From assembly GCA_024180945.1 (NCBI GenBank), contig JAKSGN010000002.1, positions 620,001 to 684,000 on the forward strand: a stretch of 64,000 nucleotides of DNA. The letters run 5' to 3'. Within the stretch, counting starts at the first letter, position 1. Each line of letters opens with the position of its first letter. This DNA is from Macrophomina tecta (lineage: Eukaryota > Ascomycota > Dothideomycetes > Botryosphaeriales > Botryosphaeriaceae). Shown in pieces: positions 1-9,529 of this stretch. The notes beneath the pieces are model-generated. The model did not search any database and had not been told where the DNA came from. It worked only from the letters and a program-made list of their open reading frames with translations. The position numbers were made by a program, and so were the translations under genes.

Positions 1-204
1 GCGGGCACGGGCGGGAAAGCAGACAAGCGACAGCACTGGCGCCGCTCTCCTCCACCTCTCTCCACTTTTGGCCTTGGTCTCCGTCCAGAGCCACCGCGCT
101 TATCATCATGGATTTCTTCATGTTATCTTTTCGCAACCTCTATTCTCCTTCGTCCGCAACCTACACCACTCCTGGCTGACGTCCAACCTGCCGCAATCCA
201 GCCA

Positions 205-1197
205 ATGGCGCAATCTTCCACTATGTTTCCGGGTGTCGCTGTCGTCACCGGAGTTGGCGGAACAGGCAAGTATCCCACCATCTCCGCAGCCAATGGCAAG
301 AACCTAAGACCTCATCTTGCCATGACCTGTAGGAATCGGCAACGCAACTGCCATCTCCTTTGCCGAGGCTGGCTGCACTAGGATCGCCATAACCGATCTC
401 AACCGGGAATTGCTGGACAGTACCCGGAAGCAAGTCGTCGAGAAGTTCCCCTCGGTGCAAATATGCGCTGAGTCCGGAGACATCTCTGACGGCAACTTCG
501 TCGAGACCTTTATGCGCAAGGTCGTTCAACAGTTTGGGCGCATTGACTATTGTGTCAATTGTGCCGGCATACTGAGCAAGAATGAGAGCTCAACAGAGAT
601 GACCATTGAAGACTTCGACAAAGTCAACAGCGTCAATTACCGCGGTTGCTGGTTGACATCGAGAGCTCAATCGAAAGCGATGTTGGATCAAGACCCGCTA
701 CTCAGTCATGACGGAGCTCGCCCTCAGCAGAGAGGCAGCATCGTCAATATCGCAAGCCAGCTCGGCGTCGTTGGACGGCCCAAAGCCCGTAAGTGTCTAC
801 GATTTGAAAGCGATTGAAAAGTGTGCTAAACCATAGCAGCCGCATACTGCGCATCGAAGGCCGCCGTGATCGCCATGACCCGCTCCGACGCCATTGATTA
901 TTCGGAGCATGGTATCAGGGTTAACTGCATTTGTCCAGGCGTCATTGAGACCCCTATGACAACTAGCACCCCTGAGTTGATAGAGAGACTGAAGCCCGCT
1001 ATTGATATTGCTCCGATGAAGCGCATGGGGAAGCCATCCGAGATCGCTGACGCCGCGCTCTTTCTCTGCTCAACAAAGGCAAGCTTTGTGCAAGGCCACG
1101 CTATGGTTGTGGACGGAGGGTGAGCTTGACCTTAGTACTCCGAAATCTCTTCATTGGGAATTTTACTGATCTGAAGTTCAGATATGTCATTAACTGA
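205..1197 (+). CDS. short-chain dehydrogenase/reductase (SDR)
   Basis: This is a classical SDR oxidoreductase of 271 residues; the substrate is unknown. Exons are 205-265, 333-788, 837-1119 and 1182-1197, total 816 nt. The cofactor motif TGVGGTGIG is assembled across intron 1, NCAG follows, and the active-site YxxxK appears as YCASK just after intron 2. PGVIETPM follows the active site, as is usual in the family. Intron 1 starts with GC rather than GT (GCAAGT...CTGTAG); it is needed to build the glycine motif. Reading straight through at 1120 would stop after VVDGG. Splicing there instead adds a 16-nt last exon encoding YVIN, the usual fungal SDR ending VDGGYVIN. The first ATG in frame is used as start. 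The gene lies alone at the window edge. Confidence 0.88.
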
Positions 1198-1278
1198 ACC
1201 AATTCGCCTTGGTATGGCACGTGTTCACCGTAGTTGACGACCACTCGTCTTTGAATGTAATAGTTTTGACGATCCACA

Positions 1279-1920
1279 TCACCCCGTTGCGTGTCTTGCC
1301 TTCCGTGGTCCCGTCCAGTCGTCTTCCCGAATACCTTCACACGATATACACCCCGGCCGCAGCCCCAAAAAAACCATCAACAAGATCTTCATCCGCGCCA
1401 GAATAGGGTCGCGGATAGCGCGAGGTCCGCTCGTCTCCACAACCTGCACCCTCCGGATTCCCAGCCTATTCGCTCCCTTCAACGGCAGCTCCTTCACTAG
1501 ACCAAACCACAAGCTCATGAACCACTCATAGGGCATATCCTTTGTCTGTTCCATTTTCTGTGTGGCTTCCTCCATTTGGTGCAATTGCTGCACCACCACC
1601 TCCCATCCAGATGGCGGATTGTTGAGGAACTCATGGTCGAACAGCGCTAGGGTGAGTACACCGTTAATTGCCACGGGATTCTTCGCGTATGCTGCAAAGG
1701 TCGCTATATTCATGGGAACCTTTCTTCGCCAGGCGCTTTCCACATGCGACATCTCGGCCCTGATGGTTCGGTTGATGTCGTACAGCTGACGCAGATACTT
1801 CAGGGCCCCTTCGACAGAACCACCGCCGTTCTGAGGACGGAATTCATCGCATACGTGGCCTAAAATCTGTTGGCGGACTTCGGTAGGAAGGGTCATTAAG
1901 CTGGTGCGCGGGTGTGCCAT
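1279..1920 (-). CDS. hypothetical protein, F-box-like N-terminus
   Basis: An uninterrupted 213-codon frame starts at ATG 1920. The first ~25 residues (SLMTLPTEVRQQILGHV) resemble the short LPxEVRxxIL helix that opens many fungal F-box-like proteins. After that I recognise no domain. The middle is helical and charged (HQMEEATQKMEQTKD). The tail after residue ~185 (cysteine, arginine and glycine rich) may be read-through of an intron, since a GTGTAT donor-like site occurs there. The gene converges on the SDR gene, with stops about 80 bp apart. It is probably real because codon use is even and the N-terminus is family-like, but function is unassigned. Confidence 0.5.
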   Translation of the reverse strand: MAHPRTSLMTLPTEVRQQILGHVCDEFRPQNGGGSVEGALKYLRQLYDINRTIRAEMSHVESAWRRKVPMNIATFAAYAKNPVAINGVLTLALFDHEFLNNPPSGWEVVVQQLHQMEEATQKMEQTKDMPYEWFMSLWFGLVKELPLKGANRLGIRRVQVVETSGPRAIRDPILARMKILLMVFLGLRPGCISCEGIREDDWTGPRKARHATG

Positions 1921-3005
1921 GGTCCGTTACTCGCTTTCGTTGTCGTCTATGCTGCCAGACGCGCTTCTTAGCGGAGCGAAACGGAAGTGAGATGAGATTG
2001 TTGGCTCTTGCTGAGGCTGTGATCGCTCAGTGGATCTCGTCGAAATTCGACCTTTCACATATTCCAGTTGACAGAGATAAGTTCCATTTTATATACATCA
2101 GTCCGTTGGTCAAAAGTGGTTTGGCGGAACAAAGTTATGAACATTCCCGCGGCACAGAACCACGGCCAAAGGTCTGAACATGAAGTACTCCAACGGAACG
2201 ACTATCAAACACCGATTTCATATTTCTGACTTTTAGTTTTTACATTCTGACCCTGCTACCTTTTTGGGCGACCCATTAACACCCGACTTTATTTACTTAC
2301 TTCCCACCGCCTTCTGTATCCTTCTATAACCTTTCGTACGAGCCTCGCTCACGTGAGCCTCCGTCACTAACGCCTCCGTCGCCATTGCGCGCCTTAACAC
2401 CAGCCTAAATGGCTAAGACGTGAGCGAGGCTGACCGCTAGGAAGAAGCCGTAGGAGTGTAAAAATAACCTCAAAAAAGCAAATTCATCTAGCTTGCGGGT
2501 AACGAGTTAGAGGGCGCGTTAGATAATATATAAAGATATAAACTATTTGTCCCGCAGGCAATAGGTATTAAGAGTTGGTTCCTTGTAATGACCCTACACC
2601 TCGTAGAATGAATGTTTTGCGTAAGACGGAGCCAAACAGCTTTGGAAATTTCAGTAGAAATGGCGGAATATCATATATCCCAGCAGGGCTCACAATATAA
2701 AAACCAGGAGTCGGAAATTCAGATGCCGTTCCGCTGACTTGGATGTCATGGTTGGTTTGTCTGCTCATTTTTTTATTTTTTTTATTTTTGGCATATCTGG
2801 CCATAACAGTCTGTGCAATCCGCTAAACGGTACAAGTGCTTTTTTTGTTTTTTTTTTTTTTTTGGCTGATGCTCGGATGAGTGGTGTGACTCAACCGGCA
2901 GGCGGGCCAACACATAGCTCGCAAGCCAAGCTCTTCGGGCGTCCCGTATGCCTTTTTCTAGAGACACCAATATACGACTTTCACAATTATGGACATCGTC
3001 CCCGC
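1921..3005. other. intergenic stretch with inverted repeat and T-rich runs
   Basis: No credible gene is seen. Between about 2200 and 2600 the sequence becomes AT-rich and holds a 14-bp inverted repeat (2341-2354 and 2418-2431). From about 2767 to 2863 there are long T-rich runs. The stretch could include a decayed mobile element and the 3' flank of TAH18. Confidence 0.5.
2341..2431. repeat. 14-bp inverted repeat around a 63-nt spacer
   Basis: AGCCTCGCTCACGT at 2341-2354 is the exact reverse complement of 2418-2431. The two arms could pair as a hairpin, or be all that is left of a small element. The surrounding DNA is AT-rich and carries no ORF. Confidence 0.6.
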
Positions 3006-5048
3006 CTACCACGTCTCCTGTCTAAATCTTCCAGCCTTGACCATACCCCTCAGCGTCTCCTGCGCCTCCTGATTCTCTATTCTCGCCTCTTTCGCAATGA
3101 CGTCCTCTAGAGCTTTTCTTACAGCCTCCGGCATCTTTCCTGAACTGCCGCACAGGTATATTCTCGCACCCTTCTGCAGAAGTTCCCAGATCACTTTCCC
3201 ATGCTCCCGCAAACGGTCCTGAATGTAGATCTTCTCGCGCTGATCCCGCGAGAACGCCGTTGCCAAGTGCATTCCCTGCTTCTCCTGCCGCTCACGCATC
3301 TCGTCGCCGAAGAAGAAGTCTGCTGCAGCATTGCGGTTGCCGAAGAAGAGGAACGTGTCGTCAAGCTGGGGTGTTGCATCTTGCCCTGCTCCCCTGACAA
3401 GCTCCTTGCCCTGGATGACCGAGCGGAGAGGCGCGACACCTGTGCCGGGACCAATCAATACAGACGGAGCTTGTAGGTCCTCGTTGGAGAGACGCATGGC
3501 GCCCGCGATGAGCTGAACGCGGAGCTTCTGCGTGGGCCTGAGCTCGCTAAGATAACGTGAACAGACGCCCCACCTGATGCGCTTGATGACGGTGCGGTAC
3601 TTGACAATTGCAATGAGCAGCGTGACGGTGCATTCGGTGGACGTGGGATCGTGCTTGGTGAGGTCGGCGCTGGCGATGCTGAATTGGCGCGGTTTGATAG
3701 GTGGGATGATGCCAAGGAGATACTGGTAAGGAATCTTGACGCTGGTGAATTCTTGAAGGACCTCGAGAATGCTGCGACGAGGGCGTGTTGCGTAGTCGAA
3801 GTAGTCGTCTATGAGCTCCGGGTCATTGGGGCGGGCGAACTCGAGCAAGCGCTCCTTTTGATCGGGATCGGAGGCAAAGTGAGCTATGAGTGCGAAGAAC
3901 GAACGGCGTGGTACAGCCATGATGTCCAGGTGGTTTATAAGGAGGCCAAAAATGGTGTTGTGGAAAGGCGCGCGACCCAATGGATATTCTCGTGGGGGAT
4001 TGCTGTCGAACTGCTCCCAGTCATATTGCAGCTCCACAGGTATGTGAGCGATGGAAGTGTATCCTTGTAAATCGATAAAGTCCTGTACATCCGAAGGGAA
4101 ATTCTTGGGGCAAATTCCCAATATATCGCCCGGACTATAGGAGACGCGTGGTTTCTGGATCGCATCACCGTTGGCATCGTGCCGTAGTATTTGACGGGGG
4201 AACTTGACATCAATCTGTCGGACATCCTGCCAGTGATCCTCCGGAGTTAAGCGGTTATTGGACACGATCTCCGCCGGCTCGTGGTCTACTTCCCGAACGA
4301 CGTGCGCGTAGTCCAGCTGAGAGAACGCTTCTGGTGTCTGAGCTGATTTTCCGGGGGTTGGTGTCTCATTCTCTGCGTCCTTTTGCAGCCCCACAAGCCA
4401 TCTTGGCTTCAAAAAAACGTCTTCGGGAAGCGGATTCACACCAGGTGGAAGAGGGCACAATTCCTGTAGCTTCTCTTTCAGTTTGTCCACCCAGGGTAAG
4501 AAAGTAGCGTCAACTCTGAGAAGCCCGATGCGATCAGTCTCCATTCAACGAGGGCTCGAGCGGGAGTATTTGACGTACCCTTCCGGGTGCTGTTCGTCAG
4601 CCTCGCCCGCTGCAATGAGACGCTGAGCACCCAGTTGCTCTATGCGGTTTCCTAACTTCCGATGTGCCCAATTGAACCTGGGTAGACACATAAGCAGGTG
4701 TGATCACATGGGTGGTTTGCGAGTAACATACTGCGGGTACGAGCTATCGCCCAACCCAAATGATGTGAAGACACAAGTTTCCAAGGAATTTGCGGCTAGC
4801 TTTTTGCTCCTTAGTCTTCGGAAAAACAGCTGCGCATTCCGCGGCAAGTCTCCTTGGCCAGTTGTAGATATAACCACAAGCACGATGGTTGGACCGATAA
4901 GCTGCTGTGGCGCGAGTGCGTTGAGCGGCTTGATGGTGGTCCATATGTGCAGACGACGGGTGAGCTGGCTTAGCTGCACAGCCAGCTCCTCAGCATTGCC
5001 CGTCTCGGAACCATATGCTACGAGGGCGGAGTGAGCCATAGGGTGCAA
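3006..5048 (-). CDS. TAH18: NADPH-dependent diflavin oxidoreductase (Tah18/NDOR1)
   Basis: This cytosolic diflavin reductase passes electrons from NADPH through FAD and FMN to Dre2/anamorsin in cytosolic Fe-S cluster assembly (family knowledge). Exons on the minus strand are 5048-4732, 4677-4579 and 4515-3006, giving 641 residues. A second ATG at 5039 would give 638 and may be the true start (MAHSALVAYGSETGN). The N-terminal flavodoxin-like domain has YGSETGN and FGLGDSSYPQ. Splicing intron 1 yields YPQFNWAHRKL, and splicing intron 2 yields HPEGVDATFLPW, both family signatures. The FAD motif RQFSIAS is near residue 414, the NADPH motif GPGTGVAPL near 492, and the protein ends in Trp. Length matches the family. 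Upstream on the other side is a ~2 kb gene-free region. Confidence 0.95.
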
Positions 5049-7040
5049 AATAGGGCGATGGTTGGATCAGAGACGCCACAGCTCCTTTTTGGTGTTGCGG
5101 CAGACATGCGCGAAGATCGGCCTGTAGTCTGCGCTTTCGGGTTTGGCGCGGGGCACACCAGTGCGAGGTCGGAAGACGGCGGGGCACAATTTGCTTCCCG
5201 CTGCCGTCGCCTCTGAAAAGACTGTTCCGCAGAACATCAACCAAGATTGCGGCCAATGGCTCTACCGTATTTTGCAGCTACGTGCGCAGGCGCGTTCGGA
5301 AGGTCCAATGCGTCGGATAGCTCGTCAGCGAATGGTATGGCATGGCTCTTTGTTCTCAACAGAATCAATGGGACTTGCCTGGGCAGAAGCTCGATTCCAT
5401 GGCTCAAACACCGGAGAAGAAAAAAGGACTCTTGTTGGGTGTCTTGTAAAACGCAAGCACTTTCGCAAGAATACAAGCGGCCTGCCCTTAGCCATCGCAA
5501 AAATGCATTCGCTCCCGCAGTGAGCAGCCGCCAATCCGCGAGCCGCGGTCATCAACGGCCTCTTGTGCGGGAGGCTCGGGTGCCATGTCGGATGCGGAAA
5601 TCAGCGGCGATGGCTGATCTACAGGCACAGGCATTTCAGCCTTAGATACGGGGAGGGATCCTCTCTGACATCAGTGATCGCTGCGGCTTTCAAGCCTTGG
5701 TCCAATGCACGTAATCACCCACGGAAGCTTTCCCGAACGCCTCGCTGGACAGCAGCGGCAGCAACCCGCAGCAAGATCATGCGCTGCGTGACATTGTCCG
5801 GCACGGCCACTGAGCAGGCAGCAAGCAGGCTGTGGCACGCATGAACAAGGCTTCCAAGAGTGCCAGATTTCTGAAAGGCTTGCGACTCCAACGGTGGCGT
5901 GGGCGTTGGCGAGAAGATTGCGACGGACCAGATCTCCGGCTTTTTGTGGAGCGCGGCGGAGCTGGAGGGCGGGCCCGTGCAAAGAGGCGTCGGCTACGCT
6001 TGCTGCTCCGCTCGCCTAAGCAGACGACGTCCAGGAGCCGGCCATGATGGTGAGCTGCTGCTGCCGCCGCCGCAGTATTTCACAATGGTGGCGGCCTGGG
6101 CGTGCCTTTCCCGCGGCTTTTGCACAAATTCCGCCCGACATCGGAATGTTCCAGCATTCTTGCATGCACTGTCAGCGCCCGTCCGAGGCGGTAAGCACGC
6201 AGCCAGTAGCAGCCGGAGTCCAGACGCAAAGGGGCGGCGTGGCGGGCTGCTGGCCACCAGCTCCGCAATCTGCTGCCTGTGCCTGCCCCTGATGGCGCGC
6301 ACAAGGGATGCAGCGCCGCGACTGGTCGGGCGAGGCTGCTGCAGACAGTATAGCTCTGTATAAGCGCGTGGGGAGCACGCACAGCAGCAGCGCTGGCCGC
6401 TGCAGGGCCGCCGTCGCCTGTTCCTGCTTCCGCCCGGTAGTGCTCCTAGCTGGGCGGCAGGCGCCAGAGCCCGCTCCGCCAGTGGCAGCCCGCTGCCCGT
6501 CCAGCCAGCGGGCGGGCTGGCGGGCTGGCGGGCAGGCGCGCCGGACAGTCACGCGCGCGCGTGGGCGGCAGCTGCTGGCGGGCGGCTCCCGCTTGGAGGG
6601 CCTGGAGCGGCGTCTAGGAGTGCCTGCGGCTGCGGTGGGCGGCGCTGGCTGCACTCACCGCACTTCGCTGGGGCGATGACGCTGGATGGTGGCTGGCAGG
6701 GATGTGGTCGCGGTCGCCCGATGCGGCTAGCGGCTCGTCCGGGCGCACCTGCCGCCGGAGGGCCTACAAATTTCGACATAGCAACGCCTGCACAACCTCC
6801 CCTTTCGCACCCCGTCAAACACCAAACAAGCCAGATCTCTCTCCTGACAAAGCTCAACCTCCAGCTTCCGGGCACTTAGCTTCCCACTCCAACCTCCCTC
6901 GTCAATTTTCCCACCACTCCAGGCGGTCATCGACAACCCACCACCTCGCTCCAGAGCCTCGACCAGGACACCCCGAGTTTCCGCAACACACCACGGTCCT
7001 CACACCCGCGCTTGTGTCATCCTCCACACCGTCAGCCAAC
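5049..7040. other. GC-rich gene-free stretch, 5' flanks of TAH18 and the RRM gene
   Basis: About 2 kb without a convincing gene. Open frames here are short, overlap on both strands and have low-complexity Arg/Ala/Pro composition typical of GC-rich non-coding DNA. A short 8-bp tandem repeat (GGGCTGGC-like) lies at 6514-6537. The last ~250 bases before 7041 are C/T-rich, like the leader and promoter of many strongly expressed fungal genes. Confidence 0.5.
6514..6537. repeat. 8-bp tandem repeat, three copies
   Basis: Three near-identical units of GGGCTGGC/GGGCAGGC stand head to tail in a GC-rich spacer. No function is visible. Confidence 0.5.
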
Positions 7041-8353
7041 ATGTCCGCTCCTGAAGTCGATAGCGCCACCGCCCAGATGGCCAACACCACCCTCAACGAG
7101 CCCACCGGCACTGCCGAGGGCGCCAGCGTCGGCGCTGGCGGCGACAAGCCCATCAACGCCTCCGAGAACGAGGCCGTCATCGCCAGCGCCGCTGAGGGTA
7201 GGCGACTCTACATTGGGAACCTCGCGTACGCGACCACCGAGGGAGAGTTGAAGGAGTTCTTCAAGGACTACTTGGTGTAGGTGGCCTCTTCGCCTCGGAT
7301 CCCGCTCAAGCTAACGCCCCACCCAGCGAGTCCACCTCCATTCCGACCAACCCCCGCACCACCCGCCCCGTCGGCTACGCCTTCGTCGACCTCTCCACCC
7401 CCTCCGAGGCGGAGCGCGCCATTGCCGAGCTCAACGGCAAGGCCATCCTCGACCGCAAGGTCTCCATCCAGCTCGCTCGCAAGCCCGAGGCCCACGGCGA
7501 GGGCGCTGCCAGCGGTGGTGAGGGCGCCAATGGCAACAACAACCGTCGCCGCACCTCCACCCGTGGCCGCGGCCGTGGTCGTGGTCGTGGCGGTCGTACT
7601 GCTCGCGGTGGACGCGTAAGTTTCCCCCATTTCTGTGGAAGAATCCCGCTAAATCCCCGTAGTCCGACGAGCCTGGCAAGGAGGATGGCGCTACTGAGAC
7701 TGCAGCTGCCGCCGACCCGGCCGCGAGTGCTCCTACGAATGTACCTGGCCAAGTTATTCCCTTGACAGAAACGACAAACGAAGCGCTCACCGCTGAAAAG
7801 GGTGCCGAGGGCACGATCACCGTCAACCCCTCAAAGACCGGCAAGACGCACGTCCAGAGGGAGCGCAAGCAGCGCGGTCCTCCCGAGGATGGCGTTCCCT
7901 CCAAGACCAAGGTCATGGTCGCGAACCTACCTTACGACCTTAGGGAGGAGAAGGTCAGGATCCCGATGATATCTATGTTATGAAATGGCTGCTGACGTTT
8001 TCCAGCTCCTCGAGATCTTCAAGGACTACCAGCCCCAGTCCGCCAAGATCGCTCTCCGTCCCATCCCCCGCTTTATGGTCAAGAAGCTCCAGGCCCGCAA
8101 CGAGCCCCGCAAGGGCCGCGGTTTCGGTTTCGTTACTCTTGCTTCGGAGGAATTGCAGCAGAAGGCCTGCACTGAGATGAATGGCAAGGAGATCGAGGGT
8201 CGCGAGATTGCCGTCAAGGTCGCCATCGACAGCCCTGGCAAGGAGGACGATGCTCCAGATGCTCCCATCGAGGGTGCTCCCGCTACCGAGGAGGGCGCTC
8301 CCTCCACCGCTGAAGGCTCTGCCGAAGCCACTCCTGCCGCCGCTTCCACTTAA
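7041..8353 (+). CDS. RNA-binding protein with RRM-RGG-RRM layout (Sbp1-like)
   Basis: Exons 7041-7276, 7327-7615, 7663-7953 and 8006-8353 encode 387 residues. RRM1 (about residues 53-133) has RNP2 LYIGNL and RNP1 VGYAFVDL. It is followed by an Arg/Gly segment with repeated RGRGRG. RRM2 (about 220-325) has VMVANLPY and RGFGFVTL, with a longer loop than usual between them. The tail is rich in Ala, Pro, Glu and Ser. The order RRM-RGG-RRM matches yeast Sbp1, a translational repressor that binds eIF4G; orthology is inference. Both RRMs are cut by introns. The first intron must begin at GTAGGT (7277) because an in-frame TAG follows. The start lies in a good A-rich context after a pyrimidine-rich leader. 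Confidence 0.9.
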
Positions 8354-9529
8354 CCCAGCGTGTTGGAGGCCACGATGTCGCAACTTCAGCGGCGTCCTTT
8401 CGCTTAAACCTTTTCCATCTTATATAACGATCACGTCTCCTTTTGCACGAGGTCTTTTAAGGAATGGGAAAAGTCATCACGATTCTGTTTTTCTCGATTC
8501 ACAATTTGGAGGGAGTTCGAGCGAGGCACGACAGACATGAAAGTCGTCTTTCTTTGAACCTTCTTCTTCACGATTGATGGGTAAAGGATTTTCGACTTTT
8601 ACATGTCCGGCAGGCCTGGATATGGCGAAAAGCAACAACGCGATGACAGAAATATTGAATAATATAATCTTGCAAACTCCCCCTTTTCACTGTCTCGATT
8701 GTCTTTGAACGCAAAGGAGATGGAGGGAGGATTCTCTTCACTACTTCTTATTCACATGTCTGTAACACTAACATTTTTCCACCTACTTCATGGATTTCAA
8801 GGCCCGGCTAGTTCTTTCTTAATGAGCATGAGCAAACGGACACATGCAGTTATGATAAAAGTTCTCGAATTTCTATATAACGATTAATGACTTCCATTCG
8901 CCTCAGTCAAATAGGATCGAATATCTGGTGCTGCAGCACTGAAGTGATCGAGTCATAGAACTTTAATGACATCAGCCAAGACTTGTAAGAAACAGTCTAG
9001 CGGAGTTTCCTAAATTCATGTCGGGCTATTGATAGCCGAAGCGCCTCATGTTGGAGCTCAATATTTGGCTAGACTCTCGAGAACTCTGAGGACGATGCTC
9101 ACACTGACGCAGCAGCATATGAGGCCCGTAGGCGCTCATGTGCCCGTTTACTTAGGAGTTTGCCAGTAATACATTTGCTTCTCTATCAATGCCAGCATCC
9201 CTTCATGAGCACATAGAAGGAGAATCCTGTCACGTACCATGGTTGTAGCTAGGCTTTTTTTTTTTTTTTTTTTTTTGTCTGCCAGGCACAATTCGGCCAC
9301 TTCTATGCTGCAGACAGCAAAGATGCGATACCAGGACTGAAGGACGGAGAATGCTTTTGTTGTTTTCTTCTATAGGATGGGGAGGATATAAATACAAATG
9401 TGTCTATAATACAGTCTGAGCCACTCAATTTATCAACGAACGGCTTACCACAGCTGCTCCCCCTCCCGCTCTCCACATTGGACACACTCACACACGGCCG
9501 TCCCGGTCAAACTCATCGCAACGGCCTCC
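8354..9529. other. intergenic, convergent gene ends
   Basis: Two genes converge here. The first ~350 bases are T-rich and likely 3' UTR of the RRM gene. A pure T run of 22 bases lies at 9255-9276. A 62-codon frame at 8699-8887 has no family resemblance and I do not call it. Confidence 0.5.
9255..9276. repeat. poly-T tract (22 nt)
   Basis: Uninterrupted run of T between convergent genes. It could be a microsatellite or a poly-A tail relic of a retroposed copy on the minus strand; nothing adjacent supports the second idea. Confidence 0.7.

Noticed and set aside
4516..4544. Apparent Met start of the large TAH18 frame (METDRIGLLR)
   Set aside because: It lies within intron 2; splicing at 4579/4515 restores the family sequence HPEGVDATFLPW.
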